Shown here one piece after another: positions 46,518 to 60,096 of a DNA stretch of 64,000 nt. A model generated the notes under the pieces. The model had not been told where the DNA came from. It did no database searches and saw nothing but the letters and a program-made list of their open reading frames with translations. The translations under genes were made by a program, and so were the position numbers. The stretch comes from Rhinopomastus cyanomelas (Eukaryota > Chordata > Aves > Bucerotiformes > Rhinopomastidae): positions 124,001-188,000 of the forward strand of contig VXBP01010394.1 of assembly GCA_013400115.1 (NCBI GenBank). The letters are read 5' to 3'. The first letter of the stretch is position 1. Each line of letters starts with the position of its first letter.

Positions 46518-49500
46518 ATTGTGCTGGATAATTTTTAAAGTGGAAAGGCATGACATTGTTATTTTGATCAATTTGATCAAGAAGGTTGCAAAATTGGAGG
46601 ATATTTTACAAAATTCTGGACATTCCTGGGAAAGAGAGTAGAATGTGCTTCTAGCTTTCATTTCTGAGCTATAAGAATGTGATTAATCAAAATGTTGTAT
46701 TTCCACTGCTTGTAAAAGTGACAGTGAAGAACCAGTGATGCTTGCAGAAGGGGGATGGGTTTTTACTACTAGCGTGCAAATCCTTAAACTCTTCTCACAG
46801 AAAGCAGCTCCTTTAACCCTTCATTCTGTGCGCTGAGTCACAGACTGCAACTTCATGGTAGGTGGTTGCAGTGGCAGTCTCCTGAATGTGAGGTTTCTTT
46901 ATCTTCTATTACATGGATGTTAAAAAACCTTTTCAGTTTGGCATTTCCTGATTGTGTTCCTCTTGTTGAGGGGTGGCGAGTACTCGCCTTTCCTGTTCCT
47001 GTTCCAGTTCAGCTTCTCATGCCCTTGGGGCTTCCCAGAGGTCAGACACAATGATCTTCTGGAGACCTTTTACTCCAGCTCCGAGATATCCATAAACTTT
47101 ATCAGAAAATACAGAATACAGTGCAAAAGATACTGTTCACTGTAGTTTTACTGCATAAAAAGTACTTAAGTGATGTTCCAGATTGATAAAAACCTTCTTA
47201 AAATGCCTGATAAGCCAGAAGCTCCTAGGTCCTGACAGGGTCAGTGAACATCATTTTAAGCGGGTACCTGCAAGTGCTGCCACATCTCCATGGCTTGCAG
47301 TCACTTAAGAAGGTTTTCAACTCCTTTGGATCTTCAGAACTATACCCTAAACTCAGTGTTTTATACCAAGAACTTTGCAACTCAGCCCACTACCGTTCTC
47401 TTTGACAAACACTTGTTTGATGTGGAAGTTTCTGATGAGTTCCAGTTCAATCATGTGTTGGACACTTGGTTGAAGAAATAGTTCTTCCACATCAGGCTGA
47501 AGCTCCTTCTCTCTGCCCGTACCACTGGGGCTGGCTCTGGGGTACCGTGCTCTCTCAGCCAAATGGTGTAGAGAGCTTTTGGTCCCATAAAGCTGTTGCC
47601 TGTTTCTCCCTCCTCCAAAGAAGGAATCATCACTTGTGAATGATGCATTAGAATATGTAATTTCATATGCTTTTGAGTGAAAAATGTAAGAAAAAAGTAT
47701 TGAGCCTGAGCTAAGAGATGTAAATGAGTGGCAGATGCTTAAAGTTTCTGATTTGGTTGCTTGGAAGTGTAACAGGATAGAAAGATCTAGTTTTCTGTGA
47801 GAGGGTTTCTCATCGTTCAGCTAATGCTGTGGATTATTGCATCCTTCAAGGTCCATGGTGGGAGGCTGGAAATAAGGGGGGTTCAGAGCAAAGCAAAACT
47901 GCAAGAGGTCAGGCATGGCAGGATGATGTAGAGTGGGTGCAGCTGCAGTTTGCAGGGCAGTAGCATTAGGAAATGCTCTCAGCTCCAGCAAGCTTTGAAA
48001 TGAACCTCGCCTGTGCTTTCCCCGTGCTGCTTCTCTTTGATCACTCCGCAGAATTTAGGATCCATGTTCTGATCTCCTAACGCAAACCCTCTGCTGTTTT
48101 GGCGCTGTCTGTGAGGTGGCTGTTTAATTCCTGTAACCTCGTTACTCAGCCAAGCCCCGACATTTTAGTTTTCTCCTACGCAACACCCTGTTACCCAGCT
48201 TTGCCTGATGGACCTCGGCTTCTCTGTCCCGAGCAGTGTGGTGAAAGAGCTGGAAGCAATGCTTTGGAAGCAACATCAGCATCTTTTCCAACAGCACTGT
48301 TGCTCTCGTGCCCGTGTTGGGATGCAGGTGTGGTAGCCATTTGCTGCAGAGAACTGCATGATTTCACTCAGTTTCTGTGGTGGGGTGCAGACACAGAACA
48401 ATCACATTGGGCTGAAACCTCTGTTTGAGTGTTGAAACAAACCTAAATCCAAATCACTCAGCTTATTAGAGAGAGACTGTAAACAGCAATTTCTCCTACA
48501 GAGGAGTCTAACATTGACAGTTCCAACTGTATCTGAGCCCCTCTGGAATCCTGAATCATATTGTCACTGATGATTAATTGCGTTTCTGTTAATTTTAAGA
48601 AAGCAAGGTAACTTTTTTAAAGGTAGTTCAGTAGCACCCTGTTTATCTCAGAGTTAAAACCAGACATCTGTAATCAGTTCTGAATACCTACCCGTTCAGC
48701 AAGCACAGGAACCCCAGTCCTGCTTCATCCGCCTGCCAGCCAGAGCTGCCATGACAAGACCAGAGGTGTTGGTCACTTGGAGCCCCTGTCCGTGGCTGTA
48801 CCTGTTAGAATGTTTCACAGCAGCAAATGTTCAGAAGGGTCTGTTTTGAACAAGCCTGGCTGTCATGATGTTCCCAGGGCCGGCAGAGGCCAGTGCGGTT
48901 TGTCAGTGAGTATCTGAGAGCCCTGACCTGCCCAGGACAGAGGCTCTTCATGCTTTTGCTTGTCATTGTAGCCTGAAGGACCTTACAGCACTGATCATTC
49001 TCATCACTGAGGAGGTGAAACCCAAATGATTGGCACCTTCACAGTGGAGGGTCTGTCTCAGGATGAGAGAACAGGATTTCATGATGCCACAGTACGTGAT
49101 GTCTTCCACCACGTGTGACACCCTCCACCGTGTGTGACGTGCTCCACAGCTGCACTGCTTTCTCTAAACGTTCTATATTCTCTCTGTAGTCCCAAGCAGT
49201 ACCTTGAGTGCAGCATTCATGTAACTTTGTGAAAATGTTTTATTTCTAAGCGCCTCAGCAGGCTGAGTGGGGGTTGGCAGACACAAGAGATGAGAGGGAT
49301 TTGGGGTTTTTTGGGAGGGGCTTTTTAATGTTTTTAGCTTTGGGCTATGAAGTGCTGGGAGTGCTGCAGAATTCTTTCTTATTTTTATTTTTATCTGTGC
49401 ACCAGGCACTCGTCCATGCTCACTGCCCTGCCAAAAAGGCTTCAGCATTAATACGACAGACCACCCTGCCCGTGGGTGAGGTGTGTAATTCTTTCTCAGA

Positions 49501-50795
49501 GCAGAGATCTTGAGCAGAGGCTGCTTATTATGTCGAAGTGCATGTGGTTTTCTGACAGGAATTGCTTGGCAGTCCAGAGAATATATTCAACTACACTTAA
49601 CTTGGAAAGACCAGGACGACTTAAAAGCAGAGCAAAAGATGTCTGCGCTTCATTTTTCCTCTGCTGTCTCTGTATTGGAAAGTCCTGGCAATGGCCAGGA
49701 GAGAGCTGCCCTCACTCTGAAGCACATCTGAAGTTTGAGAGCGCTGACTTGCCTGTGGCAGGAACAGCTGCTAGCATTGGTGCAAAGCTTTTTATTTCTT
49801 TGCATCATTGCCTTTTAAATTTTATAAAGGGGAGTTGAAATTGTTAGGCTTGAAGTGGAATTAAAACCCTAAACCAAACAACTTGGAGCTGGGCTTTCTG
49901 CAGTCTATTCTCTGTTTCTGCCAGTGGCTCTTGGGCATTGCTGGTGCCACACAGCTTCTAAAATGATTTTTCTAATTTAAAAATATGGATTTGGGGTTTT
50001 TTCCAGCGTCAGTATTAGCATTTGTTTTAATGAGAGGGCTATTTTTTCACTTAGTAACTTCGTCTCATAGTTTTTCAAGCCTTCCCCCATTAAAACAAAC
50101 AAACTTGTAGACTGTAAGACACAAGTTTAATTGTTGCAAATGATTTGAAATTCTCCTCTAAGAATTCAGTTCCTTTAATCAAGTTTGCTATTGAAAATAA
50201 TGGAAAATGTTTTTCTTTTGTGGATGGATGTTTAAAGTCAAACAAGTGCTGAATATTTACTTTTTTGCTCTTTGTTTTTATAATAAAATTGCTGTTGGGA
50301 CCTGGTTGGAGATGTTGGGTTTAGAGGTGTTTTTAGACAGAATTATACCACTGTCCTCCAAATACTTGTGAGAAAGCAAGGACTGTTTGCATTCTCATTT
50401 CTGCTCATGAGCAAGGAACTGGGGTTTGAAACTGGGAACACCCTGCACAGTGCCACCAGGTACCAGTTCAGCCTGACTGGCTGGAGGTGATGTTTGTGCG
50501 ATGGATATTGGGCATCCTGGGGTGAGGGTGAAAGAACTCCCTTCACACAGGGGTAAGAAAGTGTGAGAGCAAAGGAAGGTCCATGGGAGGGCTCGGGAGG
50601 GTCTTCTGCCCCTCCAGTAGCCCAGCAGCTCCCAAGGACTTCACAGCTGCTATAAACACAACATCTCTGCAGGAGCCCTTCCAGCACATTCTTGCTAGGG
50701 TTGCATTCATAGCATGTTCAGCAACTGTGTTCTGTGTTCCCTTTCCCCCCTCTGCTCGGGAAGCACACAACTCCCAAAGTCTGGGACAAACCTGC
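46518..50795. other. non-coding sequence, no gene seen
   Basis: Unique DNA, including a small triplicated motif at 49094-49147. The frames at 47290-47481, 48099-48428 and 49476-49838 (plus) have no recognised domain and overlap other open phases. Confidence 0.45.
49094..49147. repeat. three-copy tandem repeat, unit about 18 bp
   Basis: 'acgtgatgtcttccacc', 'acgtgtgacaccctccacc' and 'gtgtgtgacgtgctccac' are three consecutive imperfect units that share a gtga...ctccac pattern. Confidence 0.75.
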
Positions 50796-50842
50796 TGATC
50801 TTTCAAGGTCCTTTCCAATCCCTGATAATTCTATGGTTCTGT
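50796..50842 (+). mobile_element. CR1 terminal tail, 47 bp, plus strand
   Basis: 'gatctttcaaggtcctttcc', 'aatccctgataattctatgg' and 'ttctgtg' form an extreme CR1 3' end without any upstream ORF2. This is an unusually severe 5' truncation, or the last surviving part of a longer copy. Confidence 0.82.
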
Positions 50843-53800
50843 GTTGGTGTGTGTGCAAATCCCTTTTTGGGTTACTGGCTATCAGAAGAAGCTACTCCGT
50901 AACCGGGCTACTGCTGGGTTTCTCTTGACGTTAAATACTTGGTGCCTTGATTGCTTTTTTTCTACATTCTGTTTGTTTATAAAGTTCTCCTCTTGCCAGC
51001 CCAGTGTCGCAATATATTCCCCTCAGACCAGTTGCAGCCACAGAGTGGGCTCCATGAAACCAGCTCCTGGGGCTCGGTGGCTGCAGGCTCAGCACAGCAG
51101 TTGCCTCTGGAGCACCGGCAGGTACAGAACACAGAAAGCTTAGGAAGAGAGAGTTTGTGATCCAAGTGCTGTTGGGTTTCAAACTCTTTAGAGGCAAACT
51201 TAGCAGGGAACTGAATTCTGAATCTCAGGGAGAATGATAGGGAAAACAGCTGCAGAATTTCTTAGCACTTTGTGTAAAAGTACTCTTTTTTAAAGTAAAA
51301 AATTGCCATTTCATGTAACTGACATAAAATTGGCTTGTCAGGCACTGAAAATAAAATGTGTTTTTCCTTTATTTCTCATTCCTTTTATTTTTTCATGATT
51401 TATTGCGAATTTCAGCTTTTCCACATAAAAAATCCCAAACTCCAGCCAATGCTAGGATCTTTCTTACACTGAAAGCCAACAGTCCCATGTGAATTCATGA
51501 CTCCTCAGACCCAAGCTTTAAGCCGTCAAACTCCGTGAGACTTGCCGTAGAGTTGCTGTAATATCCCAGCGTGTGCAGTCTGGCTGTGGGCTCTTCCTAC
51601 TCCTGATGGATCAATCGTTTGAACTGTAAGAAGCAAACAGCTTCAAGATGCATTCCGAAGCCAGCACTGCACAGTGCATGAAATGAGCACATAGCAGCAA
51701 TTCCGCTTTGATGTTCGCAGATATGCCTCTGGGAATCGGCAACTGCCTCTGAATTCAGTGTTTAATCTACTGCCTGTGTTTGAACTTAGGCTAACAACCT
51801 AAATATTTGGGTGTTGTATGTTAACTGTCCTGTTCTCACTGGGCTGTGGAATATGCTTTTTCCTACCGAGTATTTGAACACGAAGTGCAGCCGTGTTCTC
51901 GTTGTGTTGAGTGGAAAAGTGGCTGCACAGTCTGGCTTGGGAATAACGATGTATCCAGATGCAGGTATCAGATGCCACTGAGCGGCTGCCGTGTTGTGTG
52001 AGCTCAGCTCGAGCACTGCTGTGGAAGTGAGAGGCACCATGTTTGTGAACAGGTTATTCTACCCCTTTGCCTGCCCAGTTGTGCAGTCAGTGCACACATC
52101 CTGCTGCAGCTTGTTGCATGGCAACACGCCAAGGTCGCAGCAGCCACCCAGCACCTGCCGGAGAGGTTACCAGGATGCTGGCTGGCCACTGGACTGGTCT
52201 GGACTGAGGTAATTACGTGTGTTACTTGTGCACCTCAATTCACACCTTGGGCCAGTGCTTAATTTCTGACCTCCTCCTTTGACACAGGGCAAACCCACCC
52301 CTATGTTCATCTTTGGAGTGTGTACACATGGGAAAGTCTTTGGTAAAATACCTCCCGCTGTATGGAGCTCTGATAGACGGTGTTTTAGAGAGGCTTCATA
52401 CTTTCTAGGGAGAGAGAGAAGCCAGGTTATTCTGTGGCCACTGAAGTTCTCTTGAGCCAGATTAAAACCTTGTAGGAGAGTTAACCCGAGTGGATCCCAC
52501 ATGGTGCTCACCAGCCAAGGGCTGCTAGAGTGTCCTCACCTTGATGCAAACCTGGGAACATCAGCTTTGATCTGCTGCCATCAAAATCAATTCATGGGGA
52601 GTTAATAGCTGCCTTCTCTGTATTTGAATTGATGGGGTTGTATACAAGCGTTTCCTGAAAGCAGGGTGTTGTTGAACACTGGGTGGTCCAACACCAAGGC
52701 ACAGGATTTCTAACTCTTCCCGGTTTTGCTGAAGTTGAAAACGTCGCTCTTTGCTTTCAAGTAATTGTGCCTGGGTTTGGCGAGGGCAGTGGGTTTGTTA
52801 TGATTATACTGCTAAACAGTGTTCAAGAACGCCAGCCAACTACTGTGTGTGCAGAGGTGGGTTTTCTGTTGGACTGGAATTTTATTAAATTTACAGAATA
52901 AATTTAATTAAAAGCCAGTAATTTCTAACATCTTATTTACGGTATGTGTACAGATTTCATGCATTGATAGCTTTGCGTATTTACTTGGCAATTTGTTAAA
53001 GTAATTTACTTTGTAATTATTTCGTGATTACTAATGCTTTGGTGCCATGCCACTTTCTGCTGTTAGAGTTTTGTTGTTGGCTCTGTGGCTCTCTGATCCT
53101 TGCGATCTTTGTACCTCTTTGTATGTCATAGTTCTTCATACCAACCCTCTGATCTTCCACTTTGTTCCAACTTCCTTTGCTCTGCTTTTGTCTCTTCCTG
53201 ACCCATCTGTGTGTGACCAGTACAAAAGGTGCTTGCTAAGATGACCTTGTAGCCCACCAAGGTAGACCAGGGTATGGTCTGTTTAGGTGGATATTATTTG
53301 TATGTAGTCTTTACCTAGTATTTCCTATGCCACAGGTACTTCCCAGCTACATCTAAAGAGCAGACCTTTGTCCTCAGGGTGTTCCTAGACTATAGGATTA
53401 GCAGAAGTAGAAGGGATGTCCACATAGTGAGTCATTGACTGATCCAAGGTGCACGTTACATCTGTCTTATGTCACCTTTTCTCCACAACAATCATCGTTC
53501 TTCAGCCCTTAACAGTTAATTCCCCTCATCTTAATTCCACATGGACTTTTAGATTCCATTCTGGGCTGCTTTATATAGTAGCACCTTCTGACTTAAACCC
53601 CAGTTGATGCTGGATTAGGCATTTTTTGGTGCCTGAAGAGAGGCTTACAGTGTATTCTCAGGGTGAAATGAAGCCTGGATGAAAAGTGAAGTAAGGCCAG
53701 ATGGAAGTGCTGTTAAATATCCCTAGTAGCCCAAGCTGAAAAGCTCTGTTTTCTTTGTAAAGCTTTCCTGCTATTCATTCAGCTGGGTCCTGCAGTGTTA

Positions 53801-56800
53801 CTCAGTGCAGTCACCAGTAACAGATGATGTGTCTGCAGCGAGAGCCCGGTATGGCCTGTGGGCTGTGTTCTGGTCCTCACCAGTGAAATGTTCGTGTGCT
53901 TTTGATGAGGACAGGTCTTCCTGCATTAGACAAATGAAGGGTGTCCCTTGGGCAACCCTGGGACTTCTCAGAGCTTCTTACCTTGGATAGCAAAGCTGCT
54001 CTGACCCTGGGCTGGGTTATGTTGTCTGTTAGCTCGCAGGGTGATTTTCTCAGTGGTGCCTGCTGCCTGTCTTGAAAGGAAACTTGCAGTGCTGCTGCTT
54101 GGTTTTCCTTTGGCTGCCACTTCATCCTTAGCCTTGTTATTGTTAAACATACTTCAGAAAACTGCGAGCAGGCTTTGGACAAACGAGCAGTGGTTTGTGG
54201 TGTTATCTGGGATGTGTGCTTTAGTTATGGATGTGAGACGACTTCTTGCCTGTTCTCTGCTGGATGTAAAAGTTCTAGCTTGCAAAGCGGCTGTTGGTAA
54301 TGGCAGTGCACAACAGACTGGGTCCTGGAGTGTAAATTATGATGAAAAAAGCAGAGGATGCAGCAAGTCTAAAACCTCCCTGTCGGTTGCTCTGTTTTAA
54401 GCATTGTGGGATAATGTAGCATATGCTGAGTTAGTCACTGACTGAGACACCACAAGTGTTTTAACTTTGATACCTAATGTCTTTTGCAGACACTTTAGAT
54501 AGTGCTGCCTTGTGCTAGGTGGGCTGTGGGCTTGCATTTGCCACAGCAGCAGGAGAGGATGCAGGTACCTGGTCTGGAATGTATGTTTTTTTCTGAGGAA
54601 CCACAGATCACAATTGGCTGGTTTTGCTTGGGAGCAACCTGTACAGGAACCGGATTAAGTGGTGTCTCCTGTCCAGCTTTTTTGGTCACCGGGGTGATAA
54701 GGGCGACGTGAGACCGTGGGGCTCTTTCCTGCTCTGGTTGTCTGGATCCTGCCTGGCCTCCTCGAGGACCTGCTGTGGAGCTGCGTGTTGTCCCAGCACT
54801 GAGAGGAGCCTGCAGCTAAAGGTCGGGTCCTGGCATTGCCATGTGTGACTGCGGCTTGCCTTGTGTGCGCTTGCACTTCTTGGCTGTCCTTAGCTGTGTG
54901 CCTCCCCAGGAACACTAGGGTTTGTCTGCAGAGCTTGGTGAGGTTGGCCTCGTGGTGTTGCTGGATGTGGACAGGGAGTTGGTTCTGCAGAACTCATTTC
55001 TGTTCTTTCCTCTCCTCTCAGGTTGTAATGAATGTGTTTGCATCTCTTTAGCAATTGCTGCTGCTGAGAAATGTTGACCTTTACATTAGCCCAGTTTATG
55101 ATATTGACATCTCATTCCTCAGGTTATTGCTTTCCTTTAAATATCATTATAATATATTAAATACAGAGTTGCTGCTGTGGTGATTTATGCTAAGATAAAC
55201 CACTAGGATGATACAGGGGGACTTAGTCTCTCAGTTCCTGGGTCTGCTTATGCCCTGTGCATCACGTTACTGCTTCCTTGAAATGGAAGCATCCGAAGTT
55301 CACTGGGTTTTATTATTTCTTGCACCATTTTGACAGACTTACCAATGTAGTTCAAAGAGTGAAGGTTTCTATTTAAATAATACAGATGTGTTTGTTCAAC
55401 TTTACATTTAATAGTCCTGGCTTCTTTCAAGTCTATGGCCAGCTTTGCCTCAGATTTAAATATTTTGCTTTCCAGTCACTGGGGGAGTGAGAGAAAGGAG
55501 AAGATTTTCTGCGCTCAGCTTGGTCACAGGACAGAGAGAGCTATAGAACAGAACCTTTGCTAGTGCTTGCAGAGCTGTACCCTCTACCAGATTCCCCACA
55601 GTTAAAAAATTCCCAAAGGCAGTGGGATTTTTGTGAATGCCTGTGCTTGCTCACCCACCCCACAGCTTGTCAGTGAGAGAAACGAAGTTCAGTAAATGGT
55701 GGGTAACTGCCCTCCTTTCCCCATCTGAGGTGGAGAAATGCTTTTATTCTCTTGCATAATGTTGCTACCAGAGCTAGGTTTGAGCTCTTCAAATGGAAGC
55801 AATTTAGCATCTGCTCTTCTGTAGAATAACATTTTTCCTCTTGCCTGCATTTTACTGGACTTCTCGTTAGCTTGACCCAATCTTATTTCAGAATCCATGT
55901 GGCATGTGACTTCCTTGGAAAGTTAACTGTTGGGTAAATGGCACTGCCTTGTTAATTTAAATGTAATCTACAGAAAGTGTGCTGCACGGGCGCACAGGAG
56001 AGCTCAGAATTCTTGCAGAATTCTGGGATGCTCTCTAACAAATGGATGCTTAATATTATTGCTTAATATTTGCTGGGAGGTGCTGGCATATAAATCCTCT
56101 GAATTCAGTGATTCATTTTCAGTTAAACTAATTTAGTTGATGTGCATGTAGTTTGTTTTATTATCATCTTGTACTATGTTCTGTGTTGTTGCTGTGACTT
56201 AGAGAAAGAAAGCTGCTGGTGAGTCTGAGTAAGTTTGTAATTTCATTGGGAGCCAAGAGCTAAGTATCTTAGCTTGGCTAACAACTGCAGGTATGGCTTT
56301 GTACTCATGGTTATGAAATGCTCACAAACCAAAGGGTGGAATAGTTAGTTACTTTGGTCTGAGGGCATAAAATTGGATGGTGCCATATGTGAGAACAGCC
56401 TGTACAGGGAATAAATAAGCTAGTGCATAGCAGAATGCCGCTCGTTGTTGGCTCCCAGTGTAGAGGCGAGTGGTCTGGGGTTTGGGTCTGCTGCTGTAAA
56501 ATCAGATGATGTAGCTACTGGTTCCTTCGCAATGGCAGTTAAGGGTGTGGTAGGATGCCTGTCAGTATTTGCAGCTGAAACAAGTACCAGTCTGAGGTAA
56601 AAATATGTCAGTGAATGCAGTAACAGATCTCAACTGATACTTTAAAGAACCATGAAATTATATTGTTTATAAAATAATGCAGGAAGAATGCAAAACCAGA
56701 TATGTTCTCCTGGTACAGCTTTAGAGATCTGATTATCAGCGGGCCTGGATAAGCACTGTTTGACTTTACGCAATAAGGCTTGCCAGAAGCACACGGCTTT

Positions 56801-59684
56801 GTAGGAGATTGCATGTTCCCTGCCGTGTAATGGGGAACAGCTCGGGGGAGCTGAAGGAGTGGCCCAGTCACTCCTGAACGCAGCCAGCAAATGGATGGTC
56901 TCCTGACGTGAGTTTTGCTGTACAGTGGCCATGTTGCAGGAACACTGTCAGTCATCGTAACACTACAAATTGCTCGTATCTCCATGAGTTGATTCGGCAT
57001 GGCTGAGATCAGCTCTGAAGCTTTCTGTTTGAAGGTGTAGGGTCAGATGCAATGGAGCAAGCTACCTGGTGAACCAAAGAATCACAAGCTCACATAGCTG
57101 CTATTGCTTCATTTTAAAGGTTAAAAGGAAGGCAGGACAACTGTTGCAAACTACTTAATTGGGTGAATAACTGTATAAAAGGCTGGGTGACCTGGACAGA
57201 GCCGCTTAGTAAAGAGACTGAGACCTTACGGAAGGCTTGGAATTGAAATTACAGGTATTTCTGTACTGAAGACGTTTAAATGCAAAAACATAGGACTCAG
57301 GTAGTTACGTACCTTCCAAGGGAATCTGGCTTCTTAGAAGTATTTTCCCTTCTGCTTGTTTTGCCGTGAATTTGGCACACTGTTCTCCATTTACACCTGT
57401 TGGTGTAAAGAAAACTGAATTCCTTATTTGCTGGTCATCGTCAACATCCTTCATAGCACCAGGTTCAGAACTGGCACAGATTTCCACCCTGAGTCACGTA
57501 TTTAGTAAACATTTAATTCAATTTGGGTATTCACCTAGGGAGGAGATTAAATGAGAGAGGTCAAGCAGCTGCTGAGTGTTGAGTAATTCAATACTTTGGA
57601 CATGTTGAGATTTTAATAAACATCAAGGTAAATGGTTTGAAATTGGAGCTGAGAGTTGAGACTCCAGAAAGAAAGGGTTCGTCTTTCAGTTTTAATTACG
57701 AAACCAGAGAGACCTCTGTCCTTGAGTTTTGCAAGTTGTAGGAAGATATAATGAGCTGTGTTCAGGTACAGATTAAAAAGACAAATATCTAAAAATATTT
57801 TTACACTGTTGGTTTGGAGGCCACCGACCTACTTCTTTGAGGTGGTGCAGTGCAAGGAGTATGTGCTCAGGATTTACAGACTGTGTTACAGAGTTGTAAG
57901 AAAAGAGCACATGAGCCTGTGGTAGCCTTAAGACCGATTATGCACTGCATTATTTCTAATTTCACATTCTGAAATCCTGATCTGGCCTGAGATTTCTGTG
58001 TTTATTACCGCATCATTAATTCTCCTAGGGCTGAAGAATACAGTTTGGCTTTCTGGTGTCAATCCAAGATGCTGCTGCAAGGGTCGCTTTCGAAATCTGT
58101 TGCTTCACACATGAAAATTTATTTGCTGTGACAGGAGGGTGGAATCCCCAGACCCAGAAGCAGAAGCTTTTTGTCTTCAGTTGCAGATCTCATCCTCAAA
58201 ACCGAGGGTGGAATCCATCATCCACTTAGCTTGAGATACAAGTCTTTGTCCCCTTCATCTCCTTAGATTTTTAAACAAGTTTTTTCCCCCCCCACACACA
58301 CACGGCCCTTATGCTGGGAAGGAATTGAATTTCCCTGTAAATATCTATGGAGCCTCTCTGTTTTGTTCCTCACCTGCTCTTTAAATTCTTTCTTGTTGTG
58401 TTTCCTGATGAAAATGTATCTGCAGCTGCCTACTAATAAGCTAAAATCACTTCCCATGACACTGACCTGTGCCAGTCTGCTGCTGCCTGAGAAGTCCCTC
58501 AGCTGCCTTTCTTGTGTGCGTTTGATCTATCTTCCTTTCACTCGTGCTATGACAGTCTTTTGCCATCTGAATATCATCTTTGTCTCTTTTTATCTTCAGC
58601 TGCTTGGTGTATAATTTACAATTTTTAAGCTGCAGTGATGATGGATAGCTTTGCACCTCAGATCCAAGAGATCAGAATGGTGCTGTAATAAAAACTGATA
58701 GGAAGATAATTTATTCTCCTTTACCTCCACGTCAGGAGATTTGTGTGCACTCCTGAGGTGTAACGGCATCTGCCCCTTGTGACCTTCAGCTGGAAAGTGA
58801 GTCTCCTTGAGTTCACAGTTCAACCTTGAATCGACATTTTACTCAGCTCTAGAATACTCAGGGTAACTCCATCATGAAGAAATGAAATTTTTGAATGTGA
58901 AGTTCCTTCTGCTCTACATTTCCTCTGCTCATAAATCCACTGTGTAGGCGATTTGCAAGAAAAATCTTAGAGATTTGTCCTTGCTTCGTGTTACATACAA
59001 GAGATAAGTAAAAAACACGCCAGTTTGGCCTAATCTTTGTGTATTTTAGTTTGTTAACAAAACTGTGATGGGATACCACAAGTAGCTTTTTCAAGGAAGA
59101 AAGTATTCAAACCACACTTGCTTAGACTTAAAACCTCCTTTTCAAGGGCTGAAGCATTAACCTTAATTATATTTCAACATATGCAGTAATCAGCAAGTGA
59201 TTTGAACTTTAATTTGTTGTTCTGAATTGTTCCTGAGAAAATATTGCTGTTGGGCTGAGGCTTTACTGAGCCAACAAGACTAAGCTTTGTCCAGTTGGTC
59301 AGACCAGATATGGTTCTGGTCCAGCAAGCTGAGTGCCAGCGTGTTCAGTGTGTCAGGATGGGCTACATGAGCACTGCATTAACCTGCCTGAGATGTCTGC
59401 TGGCATCCGCAGCCACGGCAGTGCCAATAGCCCTTACTCACAAATAGTAGCTGCAGGTTTTGTTGGTTTGGTTTGGGCTTGTTGTTTCATTTGTCTTTGG
59501 GATACTTTTTTCCCCACAAATATTTGCATCCCTGGTTTTGAGAATAATTTTGGTATATCTGTGCTTTACCGGGCTGGAAGTTAACAACTTGTCTCTGTTT
59601 GCAGAACATTCCATGGTTCTGAACTTTCTTACCATTACCTTGGTTTTGGGGATGTGTTACATTGCACTTCTCAACTTCAATAAA
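50843..59684. other. non-coding sequence, no gene seen
   Basis: This stretch of about 8.8 kb has no recognisable transposon. Frames up to 130 codons (56608-57000 minus; 54041-54400 plus) lack domains and splice context. Locally GC-richer DNA at about 54.65-54.85 kb has overlapping open frames on both strands. A T6-C8-(AC)5 simple sequence lies at 58280-58303. Confidence 0.45.
58280..58303 (+). repeat. T6-C8-(AC)5 compound simple sequence
   Basis: A T run, then eight C, then five AC dinucleotides, with no other structure. Confidence 0.85.
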
Positions 59685-60096
59685 CCATAGAATCATGGAA
59701 TGGCCCAGGTTGGAAGAAACTTCCAGAGGTCATCGAGTCCAACTCCCTTGCAGTGAGCAAGGACAGCCTTAACTATATCAAGTTGCCCAGAGCATTGTCC
59801 AGCCTCACCTTGAATATCTCCAGGGATGGGGCCTCAACTACCTCCCTGGGCAACCTGTTTCAGGGTTCAACTGCCCCCCTGCTAAAGAGCTTCTTCCTAA
59901 CATCCCATTTCAATCTGCCCTTCTCTACTGTGAAACCATTGCCTGTGTAAACAGCCCCTCTGCAGCCTTCTTATAGCCCCCTTCAGGTACTGAAGAGTTG
60001 CTGTCAGGTCTCCCCAGAGCTTTCTCTTGTCCGGGCTGAACAACCCCAGCTCCTTCAGCCTGTCCTCATAGCAGACGTGCTCCAGCCCCCTGATCT
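59685..60096 (-). mobile_element. CR1 fragment, minus strand
   Basis: 'ccatagaatcatggaatggc' and 'ccaggttggaagaaacttcc' form the reversed 3' end. They are followed by 'cctccctgggcaacctgttt', 'aaagagcttcttcctaacat', 'gggctgaacaaccccagctc' and 'tgtcctcatagcagacgtgc', ending near 'cccctgatc'. This is a 5'-truncated copy of about 410 bp. A short plus-strand frame over it (59753-59950) is antisense noise. Confidence 0.94.

Noticed and set aside
47290..47562. Overlapping frames on both strands that look protein-like
   Set aside because: Only 63 and 69 codons. I could not decide between strands and found no domain or flanking splice signals.
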